From CAZABC01 sp964483405 (GTDB taxonomy: Bacteria; Chloroflexota; Limnocylindria; Limnocylindrales; CSP1-4): a stretch of DNA of 64,000 nucleotides. Position 1 is the stretch's first letter; every line of letters starts with the position of its first letter. Shown piece by piece: positions 51,890 to 60,358 of the stretch. Location: positions 1 to 64,000 of the forward strand of contig CAZABC010000001.1 in assembly GCA_964483405.1 (NCBI GenBank). Reading direction: 5' to 3'. The notes under the pieces are model-generated. The model ran no database searches and had not been told where the DNA came from. It was given only the letters and a program-made list of their open reading frames with translations. The position numbers were made by a program, and so were the translations under genes.

Positions 51890-53121
51890 CGTCGCCCGAC
51901 GCGCTCCGGCCGCGGCGCCGGCCGACCGTCAGCGTCGACGTCGGCGGCGTCCTCGTCGGCTCGGCCCACCCGGTCGTCGTCCAGTCGATGACGAACACCG
52001 ACACGGCCGACCCGGACGCGACGGCGATCCAGGTCGCCAGGCTCGCTCACGCGGGAAGCCAGCTCGTCCGGGTCACGGTCAACACCGAGACGGCGGCGGC
52101 GGCGGTCCCGGAGATGATCCGGAAGCTGCGCGACCTCGGCGTCGACGTCCCGGTCATCGGCGACTTCCACTACAACGGACACCAGCTGCTCGTGGCGTAC
52201 CCCGAGACCGCCCGGCTCCTCGCCAAGTACCGGATCAACCCGGGAAACGTCGGGACGAAGCGCCACGACGAGAACTTCCAGACGATCGTCCGGGCGGCGA
52301 TCGAGCACGACAAGCCGGTCCGGATCGGGGTGAACTGGGGCTCGCTCGACCAGGCGCTGCTGACCGAGCTGATGGATGCGAATGCGCGAGCCGCCGAGCC
52401 GCGCGACGCCCGCGACGTGATGATCGAGGCGATGCTCGAGTCGGCGCTCCGCTCGGCCGAGCTCGCCGAGGCCACCGGCCTGCGGCACGACCGGATCATC
52501 CTCTCGGCGAAGGTCTCGGGCGTCCGCGACCTGGTCGACACGTATCGACGGCTGGCCGCCAGGACCGACCTGCCGCTCCACCTCGGCCTGACCGAGGCCG
52601 GGATGGGCGACAAGGGCATCGTCGCCTCGACCGCCGGGCTGGCCATCCTCCTCAACGAGGGGATCGGCGACACCATCCGCGTCTCGCTCACGCCCGACCC
52701 GGGCGCACCGCGCGAGCGCGAGGTCGAGATCGCCCAGCAGGTCCTCCAGTCGATGGGCCTCCGCTCGTTCCTGCCGCAGGTCTCGGCCTGCCCCGGCTGC
52801 GGCCGGACGACCTCGACGTTCTTCCAGGAGATGGCTCGCGACATCACCGAGCACCTGAAGTCGCGGATGCCGGCCTGGCGCGAGACGCACCCCGGCGTCG
52901 AGGAGCTCAGGGTCGCCGTGATGGGCTGCGTCGTGAACGGGCCCGGCGAGAGCAAGCACGCCGACATCGGCATCTCCCTGCCGGGCACGTTCGAGGAGCC
53001 CGTGGCCCCCGTCTTCATCGACGGGAAGCTCGATCGGACGCTCCGCGGCGATGGCCTCGTCGATGAGTTCAAGGCGATCCTCGAGGCGTACGTCGAGCGG
53101 CGGTACGGGACGACCGGCTAG
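51886..53121 (+). CDS. ispG: 4-hydroxy-3-methylbut-2-enyl-diphosphate synthase IspG
   Basis: Iron-sulfur enzyme of the MEP pathway. 411 aa, two-domain bacterial form: TIM barrel (VVQSMTNTDTAD start) and the C-terminal [4Fe-4S] domain with CPGC (Cys302, Cys305) and GCVVNGPGE (Cys348). About 10 more residues separate the two Cys motifs than in the E. coli enzyme. GTG overlapping rseP. Confidence 0.95.
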   Translation: MTSPDALRPRRRPTVSVDVGGVLVGSAHPVVVQSMTNTDTADPDATAIQVARLAHAGSQLVRVTVNTETAAAAVPEMIRKLRDLGVDVPVIGDFHYNGHQLLVAYPETARLLAKYRINPGNVGTKRHDENFQTIVRAAIEHDKPVRIGVNWGSLDQALLTELMDANARAAEPRDARDVMIEAMLESALRSAELAEATGLRHDRIILSAKVSGVRDLVDTYRRLAARTDLPLHLGLTEAGMGDKGIVASTAGLAILLNEGIGDTIRVSLTPDPGAPREREVEIAQQVLQSMGLRSFLPQVSACPGCGRTTSTFFQEMARDITEHLKSRMPAWRETHPGVEELRVAVMGCVVNGPGESKHADIGISLPGTFEEPVAPVFIDGKLDRTLRGDGLVDEFKAILEAYVERRYGTTG

Positions 53122-53199
53122 ATCCGGCCGCGCCCGACCCGGCCGGAGCCGCGCGCCGCGCTCGTTCGTCCCGGTGGTGGCGGGTCACCGTCCCGGGTG

Positions 53200-53205
53200 T
53201 ATACT
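53200..53205 (+). promoter_or_regulatory. -10 box TATACT before nusA
   Basis: TG-TATACT-CC gives nusA a leader of about 90 bases (53212-53302) in which a terminator-like hairpin is present. Confidence 0.5.
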
Positions 53206-53231
53206 CCGCGCGACATCGACGGCCGCCTCCG

Positions 53232-53257
53232 AACGTGGGTGACCCCCACGTTTCTTC
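53232..53257 (+). terminator. Attenuator-like hairpin in the nusA leader
   Basis: AACGTGGG (53232-53239) pairs perfectly with CCCACGTT (53245-53252) around loop TGACC, and TTTCTTC follows. It lies between the nusA promoter and ribosome-binding site, where NusA-dependent early termination would form a feedback loop. This role is inferred. Confidence 0.5.
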
Positions 53258-53302
53258 ATGTCGGGGGGACAGGGCGGTCGTCCGCAGTGCAGGAGGTGCG
53301 AG

Positions 53303-54586
53303 ATGAGCCGGGACTTCGTGGCCGCCCTCCTCCAGCTCAACGCCGAGAAGCAGGTCCCGCGCGAGCAGCTCATCCGTACCGTCGAGGAGGCGATCCAGTC
53401 GGCCTACCGGCGAGTCGGCGGGGACGAGGACATCCATGTCCGGATCGACGCCGAGAGCGGCAAGATCCGCGCCTTCCGGGCCCGGACCGTCGTGAGCGAG
53501 GTCGAGGACGAGGCCGTCGAGTTCACCGTCGAGCAGGCCCGGGCGTACGACGCCGAGGCCAAGGTCGGCGACCTCGTCGAGTACGAGCAGCTCGACGCCG
53601 ATGCCTTCGGCCGGATCCACGCCCAGACCGCCAAGCAGGTCGTCCTGCAGCGCCTTCGCGAGGCCGAGCGCGACGTCGTCTTCGACCAGTTCGCGAGCCG
53701 CGAGGGCGACCTGATCACCGGCACGGTCAACCGTGTCGAGCCGCGGGCGATCATCCTCGACGTCGGCAAGAACGTCGAGGCGATCCTCGCGACCTCGGAG
53801 CAGAGCCCGCTCGAGCACTACCGGATCGGCCAGAACGTCAAGGCCTACGTCCTCGAGGTCCGGCGGGCGGCCCGCGGGCCGCAGATCCTCGTCAGCCGGA
53901 CCCACAAGGGCTTCGTCCGGCGGCTCTTCGAGCTCGAGGTGCCCGAGATCCACGCCGGGACGGTCGAGATCAAGGCCATCGCCCGCGAGCCCGGCAGCCG
54001 GTCCAAGGTCGCCGTGTCGTCGCGCCAGGAGGGTCTCGATCCGGTCGGAGCGACCGTCGGCCAGCGCGGCGCCCGCGTCCAGGCCGTCGTCGCCGAGCTC
54101 GGCGGCGAGAAGATCGACGTCATCCCGTGGCACGACGACCCCGCCCTGTTCGTCGCCAACGCGCTGAGCCCCGCCCAGGTCATCTCGGTCGACATCGACG
54201 AGGAGCACCGGATCGCGAACGTCGTCGTCCCCGAGCGGATGCTCTCGCTCGCGATCGGCCGCGAGGGCCAGAACGCCCGGCTCGCCGCCAGGCTCACCGG
54301 CTGGCGGATCGACATCCGCAGCGACAACCCCTCCGCCGAGCCGCGGCCACGACCCGAGGCGCGCGCCACGGCCGCCCATGCTGCGGCCGAGCCGGCCGCG
54401 CCCGAGCGCGAGGACCCGCCGGTGCCGGCCGAGGCACCGGCCGACGCCGCCCCCGCCGAGGCACCGGCCGAGGCCGCCCCCGCCGAGGCACCGGCCGACG
54501 CCGCCGCCGAAGCCGCGCCCCCGCCGAAGAAGCCCGCCCGTGTCCGCACGAAGGCCGCGGCGCCCGACGAGGAGGTGTCGTCGTAG
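53303..54586 (+). CDS. nusA: Transcription termination/antitermination protein NusA
   Basis: RNA-polymerase-associated elongation factor. 427 aa: N-terminal RNAP-binding domain (1-125), S1 (about 130-200), KH1 and KH2 (about 225-345, with VGATVGQRGARVQAV and LAIGREGQNARLAARL), then an Ala/Pro/Glu low-complexity tail with 9-residue repeats and a basic end. ATG 53303 follows AGGAGGT (53291-53297). The rimP gene that usually precedes nusA is missing; ispG lies upstream. Confidence 0.95.
   Translation: MSRDFVAALLQLNAEKQVPREQLIRTVEEAIQSAYRRVGGDEDIHVRIDAESGKIRAFRARTVVSEVEDEAVEFTVEQARAYDAEAKVGDLVEYEQLDADAFGRIHAQTAKQVVLQRLREAERDVVFDQFASREGDLITGTVNRVEPRAIILDVGKNVEAILATSEQSPLEHYRIGQNVKAYVLEVRRAARGPQILVSRTHKGFVRRLFELEVPEIHAGTVEIKAIAREPGSRSKVAVSSRQEGLDPVGATVGQRGARVQAVVAELGGEKIDVIPWHDDPALFVANALSPAQVISVDIDEEHRIANVVVPERMLSLAIGREGQNARLAARLTGWRIDIRSDNPSAEPRPRPEARATAAHAAAEPAAPEREDPPVPAEAPADAAPAEAPAEAAPAEAPADAAAEAAPPPKKPARVRTKAAAPDEEVSS
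54428..54508 (+). repeat. Three 27-bp tandem repeats inside nusA
   Basis: Units at 54428-54454, 54455-54481 and 54482-54508 begin GCCGAGGCACCGGCCGA and encode AEAPA-D/E-AA-P/A. They are nearly identical at DNA level, which points to recent expansion of the tail. Confidence 0.8.
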
Positions 54587-54900
54587 GCGCCGCCGTCGTC
54601 GCCCTTCGCGAGCGTCCGGTCCCGACCCGGACGTGCGTCGTGTGCCGGACCGCGAGGCCGCGAGCCGAGCTCGTCCGCGTCGTCCGCGGCACCGATGGGC
54701 GGGTGACGATCGACCCGAGCGGCCGGCGCAACGGTCGCGGCGCCTACCTGTGCGTCGCCGGGCCGTGCCGGCAGGACCAGAAGACGATCGGGGCGCTCGC
54801 CAGGGCGCTCCATGCCCAACCCCCGCCGGAGCTCCTGACGGCGCTCGCGGCGGATCCCCGACCGACGACCACCGAAGGAGGCGCCCGTGGCCAGGAGTAG
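54583..54900 (+). CDS. ylxR: YlxR (DUF448) family RNA-binding protein (non-standard start)
   Basis: Small nucleic-acid-binding protein encoded between nusA and infB in most bacteria. About 105 aa with RTCVVCRTARPRAELVRVVR, DPSGRRNGRGAYLC and a Cys in GPC. The frame has no ATG, GTG, TTG or CTG between its expected N-terminus and far upstream inside nusA. A perfect GGAGGT lies at 54571-54576, six bases before GTA at 54583. GTA overlaps the nusA TAG as GTAG, like the GTGA overlaps elsewhere. I give GTA as the start, without certainty. Confidence 0.8.
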   Translation, partial: VGAAVVALRERPVPTRTCVVCRTARPRAELVRVVRGTDGRVTIDPSGRRNGRGAYLCVAGPCRQDQKTIGALARALHAQPPPELLTALAADPRPTTTEGGARGQE

Positions 54901-56785
54901 GAGCGGGACCCGCGGCCGCCGCGGCCCCCGCAAGCCGCCGCGACGAGACCAGGCGGCCGGTTTCTCGACCGTCGGCGTCGCCGATCCGAGGGAGCGCGGC
55001 CCGGTCGAGCTCCCGGCGACGCTGACCGTCAAGGAGCTTGCCGACCTGCTCGCCGTCAACGTCGCGGACATCATCCGCGAGCTCATCAAGAGCGGGATCT
55101 TCGCGACCATCAACCAGCTGATCGATCGCGACACCGCCGCCCTCGTCGCCGGCGAGCTCGGCTACGAGGTCGCCGAGACCGTCGCCGCGACCGCGGAGGA
55201 GGGCGAGACCGAGGGGGCGCCGTCCGAGGCGACCAAGGAGGTCCTCTTCGAGGAGGACGACCCGTCGCTCCTCCAGCCGCGCGCGCCGATCGTGACCGTC
55301 ATGGGCCATGTCGACCATGGCAAGACGAGCCTCCTCGATGCGATCCGCAGCACGACCGTCGCGGCGGCCGAGCGGGGCGGCATCACCCAGCACATCGGCG
55401 CGTCCGAGGTCGTCAAGGACGGCAAGCGGATCGTCTTCCTCGACACGCCGGGCCACGAGGCATTCACGGCGATGCGGGCCCGTGGCGCCCGGGTGACCGA
55501 CATCGCGATCGTCGTCGTCGCGGCCGACGACGGCGTCATGCCCCAGACGCTCGAGGCGATCAGCCACGCGAAGGCGGCCAAGGTCCCGATCATCATCGCC
55601 CTCAACAAGATCGACAAGCCCGACGCGAACCCCGACCGGGTCAAGACCGAGCTGACCGAGGCCGGCGTCGTCATCGAGGAGTACGGCGGCGACACGCCGC
55701 TCGTCGCGGTCTCGGCGAAGGCCCGCCTCGGCCTCGAGGACCTCATGGAGATGGTCCTCCTCGTCGCCGACCTCCAGGAGCTGAAGGCCAACCCGAAGCG
55801 GCCGGCCGTCGGGACGATCATCGAGGCCAAGCTCGACAAGGCCCGCGGCCCGGTCGCGACGGTCGTCGTCCAGACCGGGACGCTGCGCGTGGGCGACACG
55901 ATCACCGCCGGGGTCACGATGGGCAAGGTCAAGGCCCTCGAGAGCGACGTCGGGAAGCGGATCTCGAAGGCCGGCCCCGGCAGCGCCGCGGTCGTCCTCG
56001 GGCTGTCCGACGTTCCCGAGGCCGGCGACATCCTGCGGGCCGTCGCCGACGAGAAGGAAGCCCGAGCGATGACCGAGGCGCGCCGCCTCGAGGCCGCCGC
56101 GCGCAGCGGCGAGACGAGCGGCCGGGCGACCCTGGAGGACCTCTACCGGCAGATCCAGGCCGGCCAGGCCAAGGAGCTGCGGATCATCCTCAAGTCGGAC
56201 GTCGCGGGCTCGCTCGGCGCGATCACCCACGCCCTCGAGCAGCTCTCGCAGGAGGAGGTCCGGATCAACGTCCTCCACGAGGCGGCCGGCGAGGTCACCG
56301 ACAACGACATCATGCTCGCCGCGGCGTCGGATGCGATCGTCGTCGGCTTCAACACCAAGGTCACCGACACCGCCCGTCGCGCCGCCGAGGTCGAGGGCGT
56401 CGACATCCGCCAGTACGACATCATCTACAAGCTCATCGACGACATCGACGCGGCCCTCAAGGGCCTCCTCGAGCCGGAGGTGGTCGAGGTCGTCGAGGGG
56501 CGGGCCGAGGTGCGCCAGCTCTTCCGAGTCGGCAAGACGACGGTCATCGCCGGCTGCTACGTGACCGAAGGCCGGATCGTCCGCGGCGGCGCCCGGGTCT
56601 GGCGCGGCGGCAAGATCATCGTCTCGGACCGGATCGACTCGCTCCGACGGTTCCGCGACGACGTCCGCGAGGTCGCGACCGGCTTCGAATGCGGCATCGG
56701 CCTCGTCGGGTTCAACGACCTTGCCGAGGGCGACATCATCGAGTGCTTCACCCAGCAGACCGTCAGCCGCATCGGCGCGGGCTGA
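54887..56785 (+). CDS. infB: Translation initiation factor IF-2
   Basis: GTPase that places initiator tRNA on the 30S subunit. 632 aa, a short form: a basic lead of about 40 residues, an IF2_N helix domain (about 48-90), GHVDHGKT at 140-147, DTPGHEAF, NKID, then domains II-IV. The GTG at 54887 follows GAAGGAGGC and overlaps the ylxR end by 14 bases. Confidence 0.96.
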   Translation: MARSRSGTRGRRGPRKPPRRDQAAGFSTVGVADPRERGPVELPATLTVKELADLLAVNVADIIRELIKSGIFATINQLIDRDTAALVAGELGYEVAETVAATAEEGETEGAPSEATKEVLFEEDDPSLLQPRAPIVTVMGHVDHGKTSLLDAIRSTTVAAAERGGITQHIGASEVVKDGKRIVFLDTPGHEAFTAMRARGARVTDIAIVVVAADDGVMPQTLEAISHAKAAKVPIIIALNKIDKPDANPDRVKTELTEAGVVIEEYGGDTPLVAVSAKARLGLEDLMEMVLLVADLQELKANPKRPAVGTIIEAKLDKARGPVATVVVQTGTLRVGDTITAGVTMGKVKALESDVGKRISKAGPGSAAVVLGLSDVPEAGDILRAVADEKEARAMTEARRLEAAARSGETSGRATLEDLYRQIQAGQAKELRIILKSDVAGSLGAITHALEQLSQEEVRINVLHEAAGEVTDNDIMLAAASDAIVVGFNTKVTDTARRAAEVEGVDIRQYDIIYKLIDDIDAALKGLLEPEVVEVVEGRAEVRQLFRVGKTTVIAGCYVTEGRIVRGGARVWRGGKIIVSDRIDSLRRFRDDVREVATGFECGIGLVGFNDLAEGDIIECFTQQTVSRIGAG

Positions 56786-56807
56786 CCGGCCGTCCGGGGA
56801 GGCGTCC

Positions 56808-57347
56808 GTGAGCCAGCGGACCGAGCGGGTCGACGAGCTGCTGCGGGAGGAGATCGGGGACATCCTCGCCCGCGACATCGCCGACCCGCGGGTCGGCTTC
56901 GTCACCGTGACCGACGTCGAGACGACGCCCGACCTGCGCCACGCGAAGGTCTGGGTGAGCGTCATCGGGCCGGCCGCGGACCGCGCCGCGACGCTCGCGG
57001 CGCTCCGGCACGCGATGGGCTACGTCCAGCACGCGCTCGGTAGCCGGCTCCGGATCAAGCGGATCCCCTCGCTCCACGTCCATCTCGACGACACCGCCGA
57101 GCGAGGGACGAGGGTCCTCCGGCTGCTCGACCAGCTCGGGTCCGGCGAGGAGCCCGCGGCGACACCGGTCGGTGAGACGCTGCCGACGCCCGTCCGGCGC
57201 CTGGCGCGTGACGGCGATGCCGAGGAGCCCGCGCCCGTCGCCGAGCCGGACGCGCCGCGACCCCCGGGGCGGCGACCGCGACCAAAGGGGACGACCCGGG
57301 CGACGGGCCCGGGCCGCGGCGGGGCCAAGCGGCGGACGCACCGGTGA
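56808..57347 (+). CDS. rbfA: Ribosome-binding factor A
   Basis: Cold-shock and 30S-maturation factor. 179 aa: the KH-like RbfA fold (residues 1-115, with RVDELLREEIGDILARDI and DPRVGFVTVTDVE) and a basic Pro/Arg/Gly tail of about 60 residues. GTG 56808 follows GGGGAGG. nrnA overlaps by four bases. Confidence 0.93.
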   Translation: MSQRTERVDELLREEIGDILARDIADPRVGFVTVTDVETTPDLRHAKVWVSVIGPAADRAATLAALRHAMGYVQHALGSRLRIKRIPSLHVHLDDTAERGTRVLRLLDQLGSGEEPAATPVGETLPTPVRRLARDGDAEEPAPVAEPDAPRPPGRRPRPKGTTRATGPGRGGAKRRTHR

Positions 57348-58363
57348 GCATCGACCTCGCCCCGTTCGCGGTCGCCGTGCCGACCACGGTCCTGGAGCGG
57401 CTCGCGGCGGCGCGGTGCGTCCTCGCGATCGGCCACGAGCACCCCGACGCGGACACGCTCGGGGCGACGCTCGCGATCTGCCTCATGGTCGAGCATCGGG
57501 GCGGCCGGGCGACGGCGGTCTGCACCGACCCGGTCCCCGAGCTCTACGGCTTCCTGCCCGGCATCGAGCGCTTCAGGACCGACCCGGACCCGGCCCTGCC
57601 GTATGACCTCGCCGTCATCTCGGACTGCGGCAGCCTCGAGCGGATCGGCGGAGTGGGTGAGCGGCACGTGGACCTGCTCGGCCGGCTGCCCCGGGTCGTC
57701 CTCGATCACCACGTCTCCAACGACGGCTCGGGTGAGGCGGACTGGATCGACCCGGGCGCAGCCGCGACCTGCGAGATGGCGACGCTCGTCGCCGACCGCC
57801 TCGGCGTTCCGCTGACCGCCGCGGACGGCGCGCTGGCGACGGCGCTGATGGCCGGGATCGTCATGGACACCGCGACGTTCGCCCACCCGAACGCCACCCC
57901 GCGGACGCTGGCCGTGTCGGCGGCGCTCGTCGAGGCCGGGGCCCCGCTCGCCGAGATCAGCCGGCGCCTCTACCGGACGAAGCCCGACGCGCAGCTGCGG
58001 CTCTTCGGCCGGGTCCTCGACCGGCTCGCCACGAGCGCGGGCGGGCTCGTCGTCCACTCGACGCTCCTCCAGGCCGACCTCGACGACACCGGCACGGGGT
58101 CGGAGCACTCCGAGGGGATCATCGACCTCCTCTCGCAGTCCGCGGCTGCCGAGGTGGCGATCCTCTTCAAGGAGCAGGGTCCGCAGACCCGGATCAGCGT
58201 CCGGACGAAGCCCGGCGGGGTCGATGCGACGGTGCTGACCGGCCGCTTCGGCGGTGGCGGCCATGCCCGGGCCGCCGGGGCGACCGTCGACGCCGCCGTC
58301 GAGGCCGCCCGCCCGCTCGTCCTCGCCGAGGCCGAGCGCCTGGCCCTCGCCGTCACCCGCTGA
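57344..58363 (+). CDS. nrnA: DHH-family oligoribonuclease / pAp phosphatase NrnA
   Basis: Degrades RNA di- to pentanucleotides and 3'-phosphoadenosine 5'-phosphate. 339 aa with GHEHPDADTLGA, DHHVSNDG and the C-terminal DHHA1 domain with GGGGHARAAGA. It lies between rbfA and truB, its usual place in Gram-positive and Chloroflexota genomes. It is the second oligonucleotide-degrading activity in this cluster besides the exonuclease inside pnp. Confidence 0.92.
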   Translation: MSIDLAPFAVAVPTTVLERLAAARCVLAIGHEHPDADTLGATLAICLMVEHRGGRATAVCTDPVPELYGFLPGIERFRTDPDPALPYDLAVISDCGSLERIGGVGERHVDLLGRLPRVVLDHHVSNDGSGEADWIDPGAAATCEMATLVADRLGVPLTAADGALATALMAGIVMDTATFAHPNATPRTLAVSAALVEAGAPLAEISRRLYRTKPDAQLRLFGRVLDRLATSAGGLVVHSTLLQADLDDTGTGSEHSEGIIDLLSQSAAAEVAILFKEQGPQTRISVRTKPGGVDATVLTGRFGGGGHARAAGATVDAAVEAARPLVLAEAERLALAVTR

Positions 58364-58369
58364 CGGCCG

Positions 58370-59404
58370 ATGGGACGACCCCGGAGCGGCGGGATGGACG
58401 GCATCCTCGTCGTCGACAAGCCGGTCGGCCCGACCTCCCACGACATCGTCGCCCTCGTTCGTCGCCTGTCGGCCACCCGCCGGATCGGCCACGGCGGCAC
58501 GCTCGACCCGTTCGCCGGAGGCGTCCTCCCGCTCTTCCTGGGGCGGGCGACCCGTCTCGCCGAGTACCACCTCGGCCGGCCGAAGGCCTACCGGGCGACC
58601 GTCTGCTTCGGGGCGTCCTCGTCGACCGATGACCTCGACGGCGAGCGGACGCCGGTCCCCGGGCCGCCCGTCGCGCGCGAAGCGCTCGAGGCGGCGCTCG
58701 AGCGCTTCCGGGGCCGGATCGAGCAGGTCCCACCGGACTACAGCGCGGTCCAGGTGGAGGGTCGTCGGGCATACGCCATCGCCCGCTCCGGCGAAACCCC
58801 GGCGCTCGCCGCCCGGACGGTGACGATCGAGCGGCTCGACCTCGTCGAGTGGGATGCGGCGGACCCGGAGCGCCCGATCGCCGTCCTGGACGTCGCCTGC
58901 TCGGCGGGGACGTACGTGCGAGCCCTCGCCCGCGACCTCGGCGCGGCGCTCGGGAGCGGGGCCTATCTCGGGGCGCTCACACGGACCGCGAGCGGGGGGT
59001 TCACGGCTGCCGACGCCCTGCAGCTCGCCGACGTCCGGGCCGCGGCCGCCGATGGGCCGGACGGGCTCCTGCCGCTCCTTCGACCGATCGACACGGGGCT
59101 CGAGGACTGGCCGCTCGTCGTCCTGACCGACGCCGAGGTCGAGGACGTCGTCCGCGGCCGGTTCGTGCGACCCGCCGATCCCGCCGCCCGGCCGGTCGAG
59201 GGCCCGGTGCGCCTTCGCGACGGCCGTGGCCGGCTCGTCGCCCTCGCCGCCTGGCACGGACCACGGATCGCCCCGACGAAGGTCCTGGTCGACGTCCCGG
59301 CGCCGCCGCCGGTCCAGGCGCTCGAGGCCCCGGCCGCTGCGCCCGAGACTCCGGCCCCCGCGCCGGACCCCGCTCCGCTGGCCGAGGACCCCGTCGATGC
59401 CTGA
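58370..59404 (+). CDS. truB: tRNA pseudouridine55 synthase TruB
   Basis: Makes pseudouridine 55 of the T loop in tRNAs. 344 aa: GHGGTLDPFA with catalytic Asp46, DYSAVQVEGRRAY, and the GTYVRALARDLG segment. The C-terminal region holds a PUA-like barrel and an Ala/Pro tail. An in-frame ATG at 58394 is an alternative start. ribF overlaps by eight bases. Confidence 0.94.
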   Translation: MGRPRSGGMDGILVVDKPVGPTSHDIVALVRRLSATRRIGHGGTLDPFAGGVLPLFLGRATRLAEYHLGRPKAYRATVCFGASSSTDDLDGERTPVPGPPVAREALEAALERFRGRIEQVPPDYSAVQVEGRRAYAIARSGETPALAARTVTIERLDLVEWDAADPERPIAVLDVACSAGTYVRALARDLGAALGSGAYLGALTRTASGGFTAADALQLADVRAAAADGPDGLLPLLRPIDTGLEDWPLVVLTDAEVEDVVRGRFVRPADPAARPVEGPVRLRDGRGRLVALAAWHGPRIAPTKVLVDVPAPPPVQALEAPAAAPETPAPAPDPAPLAEDPVDA

Positions 59405-60242
59405 CCGTCCGGCGGCCGGGTCGTCGATCCGGGTCGTCCGCGGCGTCGGAGCGCTCGCTCGCGACCACGAGCGGCTCCTGTTCGCGGTCGGGGTGTTCGA
59501 TGGGCTCCACCGCGGGCACCGCTACCTGCTGGCCCGGCTGCGGGCCGCCGCCCGCCGTCACGCCGCGCTGCCGGCCGTGATCACCTTCGACGCCCATCCG
59601 GACGCGATCATCCTTGGCCACGCGCCACCGCTCCTGCTCGATCCCGAGGAGCGGCTCGGCCGGCTCGCCACCGCCGGGATCGCCGTCACGGTCGTCCAGC
59701 ACTTCGACGACGAGCTCCGACGGACGCCCTACGACGTCTTCGTCGGGCGGATCGCCGCCCGGACGCACCTGGCCGGCTTCCTCATGACCCCCGATGCGGC
59801 CTTCGGCCACGAGCGGCGCGGCACCCCCGAGGCGCTGGCCGAGCTCGGCCGGGACCTCGGCTATGTCGTCGACGTCGTCACCCCGTACCGGCTCGAGGAC
59901 GGCCCGGTCCGCAGCGGCCGCATCCGCGAGAGCATCGCGGCGGGCGACCTCGCCGGGGCCGCCCGCCTGCTCGGCCGCGGCGTCGCGATCACCGGGACCG
60001 CGACGCCGGCCCAGTCGGTCGGGGGCGCCTGGCTGGCGGTCGTCCCGGCCCTGCCGGTCGCCCTGCCGCCCGATGGTCGCTACGCGGTGACCGTCGAGCG
60101 GCCGTGGACGGCGTCGGGGCCCGGCGGCGGTGGTCGGCGACCGGTCGGAGCGATGGTCGCCGACGGGGTGCTCCTCATCCCGCCCGGCGCGGCACGGCCG
60201 GGTCGACGGGTCCGGGTCCGGATCGACCGGTCGGCGAGCTGA
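59397..60242 (+). CDS. ribF: RibF-like FAD synthetase with degenerate flavokinase domain
   Basis: The N-terminal FAD synthetase (FMN adenylyltransferase) half is intact: VFDGLHRGHR at 33-42, TFDAHPD, TPDAAFGHERRG and a RIRESIAAGDLAGAARLLGR segment. After residue 195 the expected riboflavin kinase barrel is only about 85 residues long. It lacks the GxxLGFPTAN motif and the later NIG...E catalytic segment; AITGTATPAQSVGGA stands in that place. RibF is normally about 300-315 aa against 281 here. The protein may only make FAD from FMN. Confidence 0.85.
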   Translation: MPDRPAAGSSIRVVRGVGALARDHERLLFAVGVFDGLHRGHRYLLARLRAAARRHAALPAVITFDAHPDAIILGHAPPLLLDPEERLGRLATAGIAVTVVQHFDDELRRTPYDVFVGRIAARTHLAGFLMTPDAAFGHERRGTPEALAELGRDLGYVVDVVTPYRLEDGPVRSGRIRESIAAGDLAGAARLLGRGVAITGTATPAQSVGGAWLAVVPALPVALPPDGRYAVTVERPWTASGPGGGGRRPVGAMVADGVLLIPPGAARPGRRVRVRIDRSAS

Positions 60243-60302
60243 CGGGCGTCCGACCGATGGCCTGGACCTGTCCGCGCGTTTGCCGTGCGGGGACGGGCCT
60301 GC

Positions 60303-60308
60303 TACCAT
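60303..60308 (+). promoter_or_regulatory. Extended -10 TGC-TACCAT before rpsO
   Basis: CCTGC-TACCAT lies between ribF and rpsO. It sits within a 7-bp inverted repeat TGCTACC (60300-60306) / GGTAGCA (60328-60334). The predicted leader is about 43 bases. Confidence 0.42.
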
Positions 60309-60358
60309 CCGCCGGTCATAGCAGATAGGTAGCAGTTCAGTTCGTGTCGGAGGACCGA

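Noticed and set aside
60344..60358. GTG at 60344 as the rpsO start
   Set aside because: It would put the GGAGGA site inside the coding region and add five residues to a protein whose family length is fixed at 89.
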